Assembly (NCBI GenBank): GCA_015075185.1
Contig: JABTUW010000004.1
Coordinates: forward strand, 992,001-1,056,000
From: Anaerolineales bacterium
GTDB lineage: Bacteria > Chloroflexota > Anaerolineae > 4572-78 > J111
Direction of reading: 5' to 3'
DNA length: 64,000 nucleotides
Within the stretch, counting starts at the first letter, position 1. Every line of letters begins with the position of its first letter. The translations under genes and the position numbers were made by a program. Of the stretch, positions 8,265 to 16,192 are shown in pieces. The notes beneath the pieces were generated by a model that saw nothing but the letters and a program-made list of their open reading frames with translations, ran no database searches and was not told the DNA's origin.

Positions 8265-8996
8265 ATGACTGCCACTGGTAAATCAATGGACAAAACCTTC
8301 GAGCCGTTCGAAAAAGCTGTCCTCCCCAAAAAAATCACGACCCGGCTGCTCTCCCTGATCAAAGAAAAACACCTCAAGCCGGGGGACAAGCTGCCGCCTG
8401 AGCGCGAATTGGCGACCATGATGCAGGTCAGCCGGCCCTCGCTGCGCGAGGCTTTGCAGGCGCTGGCCCTGATGAATATCATCGAAGTCCGGCAGGGCGA
8501 CGGCACCTATGTTACCTCGCTGGAGCCGGAGCTGCTCTTTGAACCCCTCCATTTTGTCTTTTCCCTCGATGATTCGACCCTCCACCAACTTTTCGAAGCG
8601 CGAAAAATTGTCGAAGTCGCTCTGGCCGACCTCGCCGCCCAGCGGATTACGGCCGAAGAAATCGCCGGCCTGGAAGCGTGCCTGACCCAATCCCTCCAGG
8701 CTGTTGAAGACCCGGAAGCTTTTCTCCGGGCCGACCTGGAATTGCACAAGCGAATTGTGGCGGCCGCCCGGAATCCGATTATGCAGCGCTTTATGGACTC
8801 AATCAGCCAGCTTGGCCTGGCCAGCCGCTCCCGAACGACCCATATTCCCGGCCTGCTTCACCACAGCGCTGAGGACCACTGCGCTATTGTCGCCGCCCTC
8901 AAGCGGCACGATGCTGAGGCGGCGCGCGAAGCCATGCTAGACCATCTGAACCATGTGGAGCAACGACTCAAGGATTTAGAATCGCCGCAAGCGTAA
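8265..8996 (+). CDS. FadR-subfamily GntR transcriptional regulator
   Basis: 243 residues. The N-terminal winged helix contains HLKPGDKLPPERELATMMQV, SRPSLREALQAL and IEVRQGDGTYV. The C-terminal all-helical FCD-type domain includes EARKIVEVALADLAAQRI, DLELHKRIVAAARN and AEDHCAIVAALKRHDAEAAR, with His residues suited to metal or carboxylate binding. Such regulators usually respond to an organic acid and repress nearby catabolic genes. It is the first gene of the run leading into the molybdenum hydroxylase, 3 nt before the next start. An internal ATG at 8286 is an alternative start; neither has a clear ribosome-binding site. Confidence 0.92.
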   Translation: MTATGKSMDKTFEPFEKAVLPKKITTRLLSLIKEKHLKPGDKLPPERELATMMQVSRPSLREALQALALMNIIEVRQGDGTYVTSLEPELLFEPLHFVFSLDDSTLHQLFEARKIVEVALADLAAQRITAEEIAGLEACLTQSLQAVEDPEAFLRADLELHKRIVAAARNPIMQRFMDSISQLGLASRSRTTHIPGLLHHSAEDHCAIVAALKRHDAEAAREAMLDHLNHVEQRLKDLESPQA

Positions 8997-8999
8997 CCG

Positions 9000-9461
9000 A
9001 TGAAGATCGCCAATCATTACACTTTTGCCGCCCCCAGAGAACGCATTTGGCCGCTGATTTATGACCCGGCGACCCTGGCCGGCCTGATCCCCGGCTGCGA
9101 AAAACTGGACCAGGTCAGCCCCGATGAATACCGGGGTCAAATCCAGCTCCGGCTGCCTGCGGTGGTCGGTCTGTATCAAACCTATGTCAAGCTGCTTGAG
9201 CGCGAAGAACCCGATTACTGTCTTTTTGCGGGCGAGGTCAGCGGCTCGCCCGGTACGATTAAGGGCACCGCTTCGTTCAAATTGGAGGCTCTCAATGAGC
9301 AAGAGACCTTGATGACCTACGAAGGCCAGGCCGTCATTAGCGGGCCGCTGGGCCAGCTAAATTCGCGTTTTATTGAGGGCATTGCCAATACCCTGATCAA
9401 GCAGGGTTTGAGTAAGTTGAACCAGCAGGCGCAAGGACGACCGCAGACCGCAGACCGATGA
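9000..9461 (+). CDS. CoxG-like SRPBCC protein
   Basis: This 153-residue START/SRPBCC-fold protein has the opening FAAPRERIWPLIYDPATLAG, the CoxG-typical LIPGCEKL, and the C-terminal helix SRFIEGIANTLIKQGLSKL. CoxG proteins accompany molybdenum hydroxylases of the CO dehydrogenase/xanthine dehydrogenase type and have been linked to their assembly or membrane attachment. Its position in front of such an enzyme fits. The stop codon (9459-9461) and last codons lie inside the inverted repeat that follows. Confidence 0.85.
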   Translation: MKIANHYTFAAPRERIWPLIYDPATLAGLIPGCEKLDQVSPDEYRGQIQLRLPAVVGLYQTYVKLLEREEPDYCLFAGEVSGSPGTIKGTASFKLEALNEQETLMTYEGQAVISGPLGQLNSRFIEGIANTLIKQGLSKLNQQAQGRPQTADR

Positions 9462-9503
9462 CCGCTGTTATCAGAGGCGGTCTGCCGTCGGTGGTCGGCG
9501 GTC
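9439..9503. repeat. Intergenic inverted repeat with internal GACCGCA micro-repeats
   Basis: A 27-nt left arm (9439-9465) pairs with 9477-9503 at 21 of 27 positions around a 11-nt loop. The left arm is itself built from GACCGCA-like units. It overlaps the upstream stop codon and ends just before the next ribosome-binding site. Confidence 0.75.
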
Positions 9504-9527
9504 ATTTCAATGGAGGATAATCGTCTT

Positions 9528-10199
9528 ATGGCTCGTATCGTTGATCTATCCGTCCCTATCGGCGAAGACACGCTCAGCCCGCCGTCGGTCAGCACGCGGC
9601 TCAAGCTGACCAGTTTTCACCGCGGACCTGGTTTCTGGCAGGCCAGCAAGGTGGAGATGGTGCTGCACACCGGCTCGCACGTGGATTTTACCAAGCACGT
9701 CCAGGAGAACGGCGAAACCGCCATTGATGTTTCCCTGGACCGGGTTTGCGGCCCGGCCCTGGTGGTTGACCTGAGCTTCGCCGGAGCCAACCACGAAATC
9801 AGCGTGGCCGATATGGAGGCCCACGCCCAAATGGTCAGTAAAGGCGATATCGTGCTGGTTCGCACCGACTGGACCGAGAAACAGTGGGGCAATTTTCCGA
9901 CCTATTATATGGAGTCGCCTTACTGCTCCCCGCAGGCCGCCCAGTGGCTGATTGACCGCGGGGCCAAGGCCGTCGGTTTTGACTGCTTCAGCGAATACTG
10001 CGCCCGCCTGCCCGATTTCACCTCCGAAGAATTCATTATCCACAAAATCATCCTGGAAAACGGGGCCATTTTGATGCAGCAGTTGACCAACTTTTCCCAA
10101 CTTCCGATCGGCCGCCGTTTCCAATTTTTCGCCCCCTTCATTAAAATGCGGGGGGCAGAAGGATCGCCGGCAAGATTCTTTGCCTGGTTAGAGGAGTAA
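9528..10199 (+). CDS. Cyclase family protein (kynurenine formamidase-like metal hydrolase)
   Basis: 223 residues. The metal-binding signature HTGSHVD (residues 47-53) matches the HxGTHxD motif of the cyclase/kynurenine-formamidase fold. GDIVLVRTDWTEK and AKAVGFDCFSEY are also typical. Family members hydrolyse amide or lactam bonds, for example formylkynurenine or isatin. With the neighbouring hydroxylase, a role in ring-compound breakdown is likely but unproven. I chose the ATG at 9528 because GGAGG lies 11 nt upstream; the in-frame ATG at 9510 lacks any such site. Confidence 0.85.
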   Translation: MARIVDLSVPIGEDTLSPPSVSTRLKLTSFHRGPGFWQASKVEMVLHTGSHVDFTKHVQENGETAIDVSLDRVCGPALVVDLSFAGANHEISVADMEAHAQMVSKGDIVLVRTDWTEKQWGNFPTYYMESPYCSPQAAQWLIDRGAKAVGFDCFSEYCARLPDFTSEEFIIHKIILENGAILMQQLTNFSQLPIGRRFQFFAPFIKMRGAEGSPARFFAWLEE

Positions 10200-10202
10200 G
10201 AC

Positions 10203-10250
10203 TCGTGCTGCGTGTTCCGTGAGCCTTCAAGCAACACGCAACACGCACTA
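10203..10250. repeat. Intergenic inverted repeat with AACACGCA micro-repeats
   Basis: TGCGTGTT (10209-10216) can pair with AACACGCA at 10233-10240 or at its overlapping repeat at 10240-10247. The element begins 4 nt after the upstream stop codon. Confidence 0.6.
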
Positions 10251-10303
10251 CACAACAGTATCATCCTATGGATAACCCATAATCCACACAAGGAGGTGTC
10301 AAT

Positions 10304-11143
10304 GTGTCTGTAAAAGAATACTTTCTGCCTCAATCATTGACTGAGGCCACCGGCTTGCTGGCCGAACACGGCCCCTCGCTGCTGGTCATGGCCGGCGGGA
10401 CGATTGCCATGCCGCTGATCAACGAGGGTATTTCCATGCCCGAACGGGTGATGGGGCTGCGGCGGGCCGGGCTGAATTACACTCAGCGCAGCAACGGCGC
10501 CGTCGCGATTGGCGCGACCACGACGTTAACCCAAATTGTGAGCCTGGAGGCTGTGCCTTTGCTGCAGACGGCTGCCGATAACGCCGGGAGCTGGTCCATC
10601 CGCAACATGGGCACGATTGGCGGCAACATCTTTGCCCCGCCGCCGGCCGGCGATGTGGCCGTGGCGCTCCTGGCCCTCGACGCGCAGGTCAGGCTGGTCA
10701 AGCAGGGCGGCGAGCGGCTCATGCCCCTGGCCGATTTCTACACCGGTTTTATGACCAATGCCCTGGAACCGGATGAGCTGCTGGCCGAGATTCGAGTCCC
10801 GGCCGCCGTAGGAAAAACGGCCTACCTCAAATACGGCCGCAAGCACGCCGTCACCCCGGCAATTGTGACGGTGGCCGCTCACCTGGTTTTGGATGGATCG
10901 AAGGTGAAGGAAGCGCGGCTGGCCCTCAACGGCGTCGGACCGCATCCCCTGCGGGCTAGAAAGGCTGAACGCGTTCTGGCCGGTTCAGCCCTGACTACCG
11001 CCTCGATTGCGGCGGCAGCCCAGGCGGCCAGTGAAGAGTGTAACCCCTTTACCGACGCCATTGCCACCGAGTGGTACCGGCGCAAGATGGTCGGTGTTTA
11101 CGTCAAACGCGCTTTGGCGCAAATCGCAGGATTGGAGGCATAA
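10304..11143 (+). CDS. Molybdenum hydroxylase FAD-binding (medium) subunit
   Basis: 279 residues. The FAD-binding features are MAGGTIAMPL near residue 30 and MGTIGGNIFAPPPAGDVA around residue 105. They match the xanthine dehydrogenase/CO dehydrogenase medium subunit, which carries electrons from the iron-sulfur clusters to the acceptor. The start is a GTG with AGGAGGTG upstream. It is the first of four consecutive subunit genes, in the order FAD, FeS, Mo-L, Mo-M. This is the gene order I know for nicotinate dehydrogenase (ndhFSLM) of Eubacterium barkeri. Confidence 0.93.
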   Translation: MSVKEYFLPQSLTEATGLLAEHGPSLLVMAGGTIAMPLINEGISMPERVMGLRRAGLNYTQRSNGAVAIGATTTLTQIVSLEAVPLLQTAADNAGSWSIRNMGTIGGNIFAPPPAGDVAVALLALDAQVRLVKQGGERLMPLADFYTGFMTNALEPDELLAEIRVPAAVGKTAYLKYGRKHAVTPAIVTVAAHLVLDGSKVKEARLALNGVGPHPLRARKAERVLAGSALTTASIAAAAQAASEECNPFTDAIATEWYRRKMVGVYVKRALAQIAGLEA

Positions 11144-11145
11144 CA

Positions 11146-11634
11146 GTGGCCGCTAAAATCATCAGTTTTACCCTGAATGGCCGCGAGGTCGAAGTTATGG
11201 TTAAACCGCTGGTCACGCTGCAAATGCTGCTGCGCGAGCAGTTGGACCAGACCGCTACCAAAACGGGCTGCAAACAGGGCGGCTGCGGCAGTTGCACCGT
11301 GCTGGTCAACGGCGAGCCGGTGCTGTCGTGCCTGCTGCCGGCCGAAGAAGTGGCCGGGCAGGCGGTAACAACCCTGGAAGGAATTACCCCGGTAAATGAT
11401 TTACACCCGCTGCAAGCCGCCTTTTTCGACAACTTTGCCGTGCAGTGCGGTTACTGCTCTCCGGGCATGATCATGGTTTCCAAGGCGCTGCTGGATCGCA
11501 ATCCCACCCCCTCGCGGGAGGAAATCGTCAAGGCGCTGACCGGCAATCTCTGCCGCTGCACCGGTTACGAGCCGATTATCAAAGCCGTCGAAGATGCGGC
11601 GGAACGGCTGAAAGGAGCACAAAATGGGCGCTAA
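11146..11634 (+). CDS. Molybdenum hydroxylase 2Fe-2S (small) subunit
   Basis: 162 residues with two [2Fe-2S] sites. The plant-ferredoxin-type cluster uses Cys42, Cys47, Cys50 and Cys62 (CKQGGCGSC plus SC). The second cluster uses Cys101, Cys104, Cys136 and Cys138 (CGYCSPG and CRCTGY). It relays electrons from the molybdenum site to FAD. The start is the GTG at 11146, 2 nt after the preceding stop and behind GGAGG. The 3' end overlaps the next gene by 11 nt. Confidence 0.95.
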   Translation: MAAKIISFTLNGREVEVMVKPLVTLQMLLREQLDQTATKTGCKQGGCGSCTVLVNGEPVLSCLLPAEEVAGQAVTTLEGITPVNDLHPLQAAFFDNFAVQCGYCSPGMIMVSKALLDRNPTPSREEIVKALTGNLCRCTGYEPIIKAVEDAAERLKGAQNGR

Positions 11635-12994
11635 AGACATCGAAGCCGTGGCTGAGAAAAAACACAACGTTATCGGGCAGTCGGTGCTGCGCCGTGACGG
11701 CATGGGCCACGTGACCGGCAAGACGGTCTTTGTGGATGACCTCAAGTTCCCCGGCATGCTGCATCTCAAGATGGTGCGCAGCCCGCTGCACCATGCCAGA
11801 ATCAAGGGCATTGACTTCTCCGAAGCGGAGAAAGTGCCGGGCTTTGTCAAGGCTCTGACCTACAAGGATGTGCCCAAGAATATTTACACCATCCTCTGCC
11901 TGATCGGCGTCGGCCCCGACGATGAGCCGGTGCTGGCCCAGGACCGGGTCCGCTTCAAGGGCGAGCAAATCGCCGCCATCCTGGCCGAAACGGAAGAAGC
12001 GGCGATGGAGGCGGCGGCCAAAGTCAAGCTGGATTTGGAAGAACTGCCCGCCGTCTTCGACATGGAAGAGGCGCTCAAGCCCGGCGCGCCCATTGTCACC
12101 GATTGGGGCACCAACTACTTTGTCTACGAAGGGCATCACTGCCGCCGGGTGCGCTACGGCGATGTGGAGCAGGGTTTTGCCGAGGCCGACTTTATCGTCG
12201 AGGAGCGGTACAGCACCAGCCCGATCGAGCATGCCCCGACCGAAACCACCGCCTGCATTGCCAAGCCGGAGCCGGATGGCCGCTACACGGTCTACACCAA
12301 CACCCAGGCCCTCTTTTTCAGCCTGGACAATGCCGCCCTGATCCTGCAGATCCCCTTTAACAAGCTGCACTTTGTCGGCGGCACCGTCGGCGGCGGCTTT
12401 GGCGGCAAGGTAGACGTCATCACCGAGCCGATTGCCATCCTGGGGGCGATGAAAACGGGCCGCCCGGTCAAGTACAAATATACCCGCAGCGAAGAGATGC
12501 AGGTTTCCTCGACCCGCAGCGCCTGGACCATTTACATCAAGGATGGCGTGACCAAGGATGGGCGCATCATTGCCCGGCAGGTCACCTCTTACGCTGATGC
12601 GGGCGCGTACAACCGGCACACGCCCTACGCCGTGACCAAGCACGCGGCCAATGCCGCCGGCCCTTACGCCATTCCCAACGTCTCGATTGACGTGCACTGC
12701 GTCTTCACCAACCGCCAGCCGACCAGCGCCATGCGCGGCTTTGGCGTGACCATGGCCTCGTTTGCCCTGGAGGTGCAGATGGACAAGATTGCCGAAACGG
12801 TCGGTATGGACCCGTGGGAAATCCGCCTGCTCAATGCCTATCGCAACGGCGATATGAAACCGCACCGCAAGGAAGTTGAAGACGCCACCCTGGTCGAGAC
12901 GATTCAGGCGGCGGCCAAGATGGTCGGCCACGAATTACCCGACCACCTCAAAGCAATGAATTCCTGGGACAGAAATGGAGGCAAGCATGGCTAA
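11624..12994 (+). CDS. Molybdenum hydroxylase molybdopterin subunit, N-terminal half (NdhL-like)
   Basis: 456 residues, corresponding to the first part of the roughly 770-residue large subunit of the xanthine dehydrogenase family. It carries the molybdopterin-binding GGGFGGK (about residues 256-262) and AMRGFGV (about 369), and ends soon after a conserved helix. The frame stops cleanly and the rest is encoded by the next gene. Such a split is known in nicotinate dehydrogenase (NdhL 50 kDa, NdhM 37 kDa), and the size here matches. Substrate cannot be read from the sequence; a heteroaromatic ring or purine-like compound is likely. Confidence 0.9.
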   Translation: MGAKDIEAVAEKKHNVIGQSVLRRDGMGHVTGKTVFVDDLKFPGMLHLKMVRSPLHHARIKGIDFSEAEKVPGFVKALTYKDVPKNIYTILCLIGVGPDDEPVLAQDRVRFKGEQIAAILAETEEAAMEAAAKVKLDLEELPAVFDMEEALKPGAPIVTDWGTNYFVYEGHHCRRVRYGDVEQGFAEADFIVEERYSTSPIEHAPTETTACIAKPEPDGRYTVYTNTQALFFSLDNAALILQIPFNKLHFVGGTVGGGFGGKVDVITEPIAILGAMKTGRPVKYKYTRSEEMQVSSTRSAWTIYIKDGVTKDGRIIARQVTSYADAGAYNRHTPYAVTKHAANAAGPYAIPNVSIDVHCVFTNRQPTSAMRGFGVTMASFALEVQMDKIAETVGMDPWEIRLLNAYRNGDMKPHRKEVEDATLVETIQAAAKMVGHELPDHLKAMNSWDRNGGKHG

Positions 12995-13997
12995 AAAGCG
13001 CGGCGTCGGCATGGCCGCCGTCAACTATCCCACTGGCATGAACCTGGGCGGCGACCCGTCCCAGGCTTTGATCCACTCGACCACCACCGGCACCTTTGTC
13101 ATCAGCCTGTCCAGCACCGATCTGGGCCAGGGCCTCAAAACCGTTATCGCCCAAATTGGGGCCGAGGCGCTGGGCGTGCCCTTTGAAAATGTCCTGATTG
13201 ACACCGCCGACACCGATACTGGCCCGCACTGCATGGGCACTTTCGCCAGCCGGGCCACGCACCGGGTCGGCAATGCGGTCATCGCTGCCGCCGAGGAAGC
13301 CCGCAAAGTGATGCTGGAAGTCGCCGGGGACGAGCTGGAGGTCAGCGCCGAGGACCTGGAAACCGACGGCCAGGGCAACATCCGGGTCAAAGGCTCGCCC
13401 GACCGCTCGATCAACATCGTCAACCTGGCCCTGGCCGCGCACTTCAAGCACGGCAAAACCATATCCGGGCGGGGCATGTTCATGAAGCCCAAGAGCGAGG
13501 TTGATTCCGAAACCGGGGCCATGGACCCCGACTCGACCGAGGCCCATGCCTGCACCGTGGCCGAGGTCGAAGTGGACACCGAAACGGGCGAAGTGACGGT
13601 GTTGAGCCTCAAGAGCGCCTATGAAATCGGCTGCGAGGTCAATCCGGCGCTGGTCAAGGGGCAAATCACCGGCGGCTCCTTTATGGGCATGGCCCACGCC
13701 CTGTACGAAACCACCGCGCCCTACTACCCGGTCCAGGAGCACAATCCGAGCAGCTTCAGCGACTACGTCCTGCCCGGCCCGACCGAGCTGCCGGTCATCG
13801 AGAGCGTGGTCCTGGAATATCCCTCGTCCACCGGCCCGTTCGGCGTCAAAGGCGTCGGCGAGATGACCGCCAACCCCCCGATTCCGGCGATTGTCAACGC
13901 CATCAACAACGCTCTCGGCGTGCGGATTACCGATTTGCCGGTCACACCGGAGAAGATACTGCGGGCGTTGGAGGCTAAGGCTGAGGCGAAGGCGTAA
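12987..13997 (+). CDS. Molybdenum hydroxylase molybdopterin subunit, C-terminal half (NdhM-like)
   Basis: 336 residues, corresponding to the second half of the large subunit. It has LGQGLKTVIAQIGAEALG near residue 45. Near residue 290 is GVGEMTANPPIPAIVNAI, containing the catalytic Glu of the family (GVGE). It has its own ribosome-binding site (GGAGG at 12977-12981) ahead of the ATG at 12987 and overlaps the preceding gene by 8 nt. This argues for a real gene split with translational coupling rather than a sequencing frameshift. The enzyme should need both halves to bind the cofactor. Confidence 0.9.
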   Translation: MAKKRGVGMAAVNYPTGMNLGGDPSQALIHSTTTGTFVISLSSTDLGQGLKTVIAQIGAEALGVPFENVLIDTADTDTGPHCMGTFASRATHRVGNAVIAAAEEARKVMLEVAGDELEVSAEDLETDGQGNIRVKGSPDRSINIVNLALAAHFKHGKTISGRGMFMKPKSEVDSETGAMDPDSTEAHACTVAEVEVDTETGEVTVLSLKSAYEIGCEVNPALVKGQITGGSFMGMAHALYETTAPYYPVQEHNPSSFSDYVLPGPTELPVIESVVLEYPSSTGPFGVKGVGEMTANPPIPAIVNAINNALGVRITDLPVTPEKILRALEAKAEAKA

Positions 13998-13998
13998 A

Positions 13999-14046
13999 GC
14001 GTGATGCGTGATGCGTGAGGTTTTGCTCACGTATCACGCATCACAT
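13999..14046. repeat. Intergenic hairpin with GCGTGAT micro-repeats
   Basis: The left arm 13999-14019 (three GCGTGAT/GCGTGAG units) pairs with 14026-14046 at 18 of 21 positions around a 6-nt loop. It starts right after the upstream stop codon. Confidence 0.75.
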
Positions 14047-14081
14047 ATCATCTAACAATCTATTCGGAGGCAAAACAACTT

Positions 14082-14393
14082 ATGCTAAAAGTAATTTCCC
14101 TGATGAAACGGCGCGACGATATGAGCCTGGAAGAGTTCCGTCACTGGGCAACGGTAGAACACCCCCCGTTTGGCCTGAAGCTGCCCGGCATCCGGCGCTA
14201 TTTTATGAGCGTGGTGCTGGAAGACAGCCCCGACTTGCCCTACCACGCCGTGTCGGAGTTCTGGTTTGACGACAAGGAGGCCATGATGGCCGCCTTCGCC
14301 ACCCCGGAAGGCAAGGCCGCCGCCGAGGACGCCATCGCCCACTGCTCGCAGCGAACGCGGCTGTTGACGGAAGAGACGACGATCATAGCGTAA
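14082..14393 (+). CDS. EthD domain protein
   Basis: This 103-residue protein is a ferredoxin-like dimeric alpha/beta-barrel type. It has MLKVISLMKRRDDMSLEEFR, VEHPPFGLKLPGIRRYF and VSEFWFDDKEAM, matching EthD family proteins. These are small proteins found beside oxidative degradation genes, often without known catalysis. It closes the molybdenum hydroxylase gene run and is followed by a terminator. Confidence 0.85.
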   Translation: MLKVISLMKRRDDMSLEEFRHWATVEHPPFGLKLPGIRRYFMSVVLEDSPDLPYHAVSEFWFDDKEAMMAAFATPEGKAAAEDAIAHCSQRTRLLTEETTIIA

Positions 14394-14448
14394 GGTTAAG
14401 AACGGCCCACAGACGCGAAGCGCACAGATTACATAGATTTTTGGTTTT

Positions 14449-14487
14449 CAAAAGAGGCACAGAAAAAATCTCTGTGTCTCTTTTGTT
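14449..14487 (+). terminator. Hairpin terminator ending the hydroxylase operon
   Basis: AAAAGAGGCACAGA and TCTGTGTCTCTTTT form a long A/T-flanked hairpin about 55 nt after the EthD stop codon. It ends the GC-rich region and precedes the AT-rich island. Confidence 0.75.
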
Positions 14488-14621
14488 AATTGGAGTGTTG
14501 CCAGAACGCTGGAATTTAGCCAGGAAGTGTGGTAATATGAGGATGCCTGCTAATCCAATAGTCGGGATGCCCGCTAAGGCAAATTAGGTGTCTCAGTGAT
14601 GCATTTTAGAATATTTGCTGA

Positions 14622-14650
14622 TTGATATTTATCTTAAATTTCCCGATAAT
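14622..14650 (+). promoter_or_regulatory. Candidate promoter of the SMEK-Argonaute operon
   Basis: TTGATA (14622-14627) and GATAAT (14645-14650) are 17 nt apart, about 60 nt upstream of the first gene. The flanking 14488-14716 sequence is AT-rich and shows no gene. Confidence 0.5.
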
Positions 14651-14716
14651 ACTTTATGTGCTCTAAATTGAAACTTTGGATAATGGTTAGATAAAAAGGA
14701 TTTGGTAATTACAATA

Positions 14717-16192
14717 ATGCACCTTCAGAACTCCTTAAAACGCATCAGCGAATTATTCTCAATCTTCATAACCCAAGTTAAGTCACAAAAAGCATTAGGC
14801 TTAACAGATTTAAATAAACTAAGTGAAAATGTTTTAGTGCCCCTATTTAGGGAAATATATAATTTTATCCACATCGAAAAACTAGAAGCCTACCACGAAA
14901 ACTTTCCTGCAATTGATTTGGGCGACGACTTCGCACGGGTTGCCAGTCAAATTACCGCTACACCCTCTAGTGAAAAAGTAAAAAAGACCTTGAAGGGGTT
15001 TATTGAACATCGTTTATTTGAACGTTATGACCGATTAATAATCTACATCATTTCGGAGAAACAAACCCTATATTCTGGAAAAGGATTCGACGAAATAATT
15101 GAGGACCGTTTTTCCTTTAATACGGAAAGCGACATTCAAGACTGGACAGATTTGTTGGGGGAAATTAAGAATTTTCAACTTGCAAAGACAAGGAAAGTTG
15201 AATCTATTCTGGAACAAAACTTCGGCGAATCGGATATTGGTATATTTGGAAGTGTTGAGTTAGAGCCAAAAGAGAATGTCTCTCTGAATTTCATTGATGT
15301 GACTTTCCCATCAATACTTTATATCGCCGATATTTCTATTGAGCGACAAGAAGTAATCGCCAACTCGAAACATTATAAAATCCAGCTCAACAGTAACAGT
15401 GATACCAGAAAAATCGTGAGAGCTGCGTTGGAGCAATTGGGGTTTGGTACCGACGTTGACTTCGATTGGGTTTGCCATGAGAATAAGATAATAACATTCC
15501 ATGATTTAGACGATAAATCCCAACCACTAAACCACGTTATTGACATTGGCACCTTGACCCCAATGAATTCCCAAGAATTCTTTGAAATCGATGAAGATTA
15601 TGAAAGACTATTTATTCAGCTACTCCGTTGCTGTTTGCAACAAATGCTTATGTTGAAGTCCGTTATATGGCACAAGAAAGAAAAGCTATTCATTTTTGTT
15701 CCTACAGGTGATGAAGATATACGAAAAGAAAAATGGGTAGGGGAAAGATCTAGTGAAAGGGATGTTTTTGTAAAAAAATGGCGAAAGGATGAACCGGATA
15801 AAGTCGATTTTTGTAAACATTTGGCTTTTTCAGCCCAATTCCGAAGAGTTTCAGATAATTGGTATTTAATAGTTAAACCAGACTGGCATTTTAGCTTTGA
15901 TGGCTATAAAAGGCATTTTAAAAGTGATGATAAAGTTGCATGGTTAAAGCGTCAGGAAAGAAACCCCCATATCCTTAACCACCTCCGTTTCATTACTCAT
16001 TTCTTATCTTATAAAGAACCGCCTGGTTTATTTGATGAAACATACAATTATCCATTTTTGACATTTGGGGAATTACAGACATTTTCAAATTCTCCACCTC
16101 TGGACGATAAATTGTGGCTAGGACATGAAGAAAAAGAAGTAAGGGAGAAGTTGGACCCAAATCAGATGCCACTTTTTACTGAGGACATATGA
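14717..16192 (+). CDS. SMEK-domain/APAZ-like effector partner of short Argonaute
   Basis: 491 residues from the ATG at 14717. An upstream TTG at 14702 is possible but sits too close to the AAGGA. Residues 1-165 resemble the SMEK domain: LGLTDLNKLSENVLVPLFRE, FPAIDLGDDFARVASQIT with Asp67 and Gln78-Ile-Thr80, and a helix/strand pair ending YDRLIIYIISEK. The spacing of Asp and Gln-x-Thr recalls degenerate PD-(D/E)xK nucleases (inference). The C-terminal part has FCKHLAFSAQFRRVSDNWYL, FSFDGYKR, QERNPHILNHLRF and FLTFGELQTF, which I read as the APAZ-type domain that pairs with short Argonautes. Codon use is AT-rich, unlike the neighbours. Its stop overlaps the Argonaute start by 4 nt. Confidence 0.8.
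   Translation: MHLQNSLKRISELFSIFITQVKSQKALGLTDLNKLSENVLVPLFREIYNFIHIEKLEAYHENFPAIDLGDDFARVASQITATPSSEKVKKTLKGFIEHRLFERYDRLIIYIISEKQTLYSGKGFDEIIEDRFSFNTESDIQDWTDLLGEIKNFQLAKTRKVESILEQNFGESDIGIFGSVELEPKENVSLNFIDVTFPSILYIADISIERQEVIANSKHYKIQLNSNSDTRKIVRAALEQLGFGTDVDFDWVCHENKIITFHDLDDKSQPLNHVIDIGTLTPMNSQEFFEIDEDYERLFIQLLRCCLQQMLMLKSVIWHKKEKLFIFVPTGDEDIRKEKWVGERSSERDVFVKKWRKDEPDKVDFCKHLAFSAQFRRVSDNWYLIVKPDWHFSFDGYKRHFKSDDKVAWLKRQERNPHILNHLRFITHFLSYKEPPGLFDETYNYPFLTFGELQTFSNSPPLDDKLWLGHEEKEVREKLDPNQMPLFTEDI

Noticed and set aside
11579-12931. 450-codon minus-strand frame opposite the molybdopterin subunit
   Set aside because: The plus-strand protein has all family motifs; the antisense frame is His/Gly-rich with no recognisable domain.
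12975-12994. Sequencing frameshift splitting one molybdopterin subunit
   Set aside because: The second half has its own ribosome-binding site and start, sizes match the known NdhL/NdhM split, and the overlap is a normal coupling arrangement.
14686-14692. GTTAGAT as the 5' cassette boundary of the Argonaute operon
   Set aside because: It fits GTTRRRY, but there is no paired palindromic attC before it, and a 7-mer this degenerate is expected often by chance.
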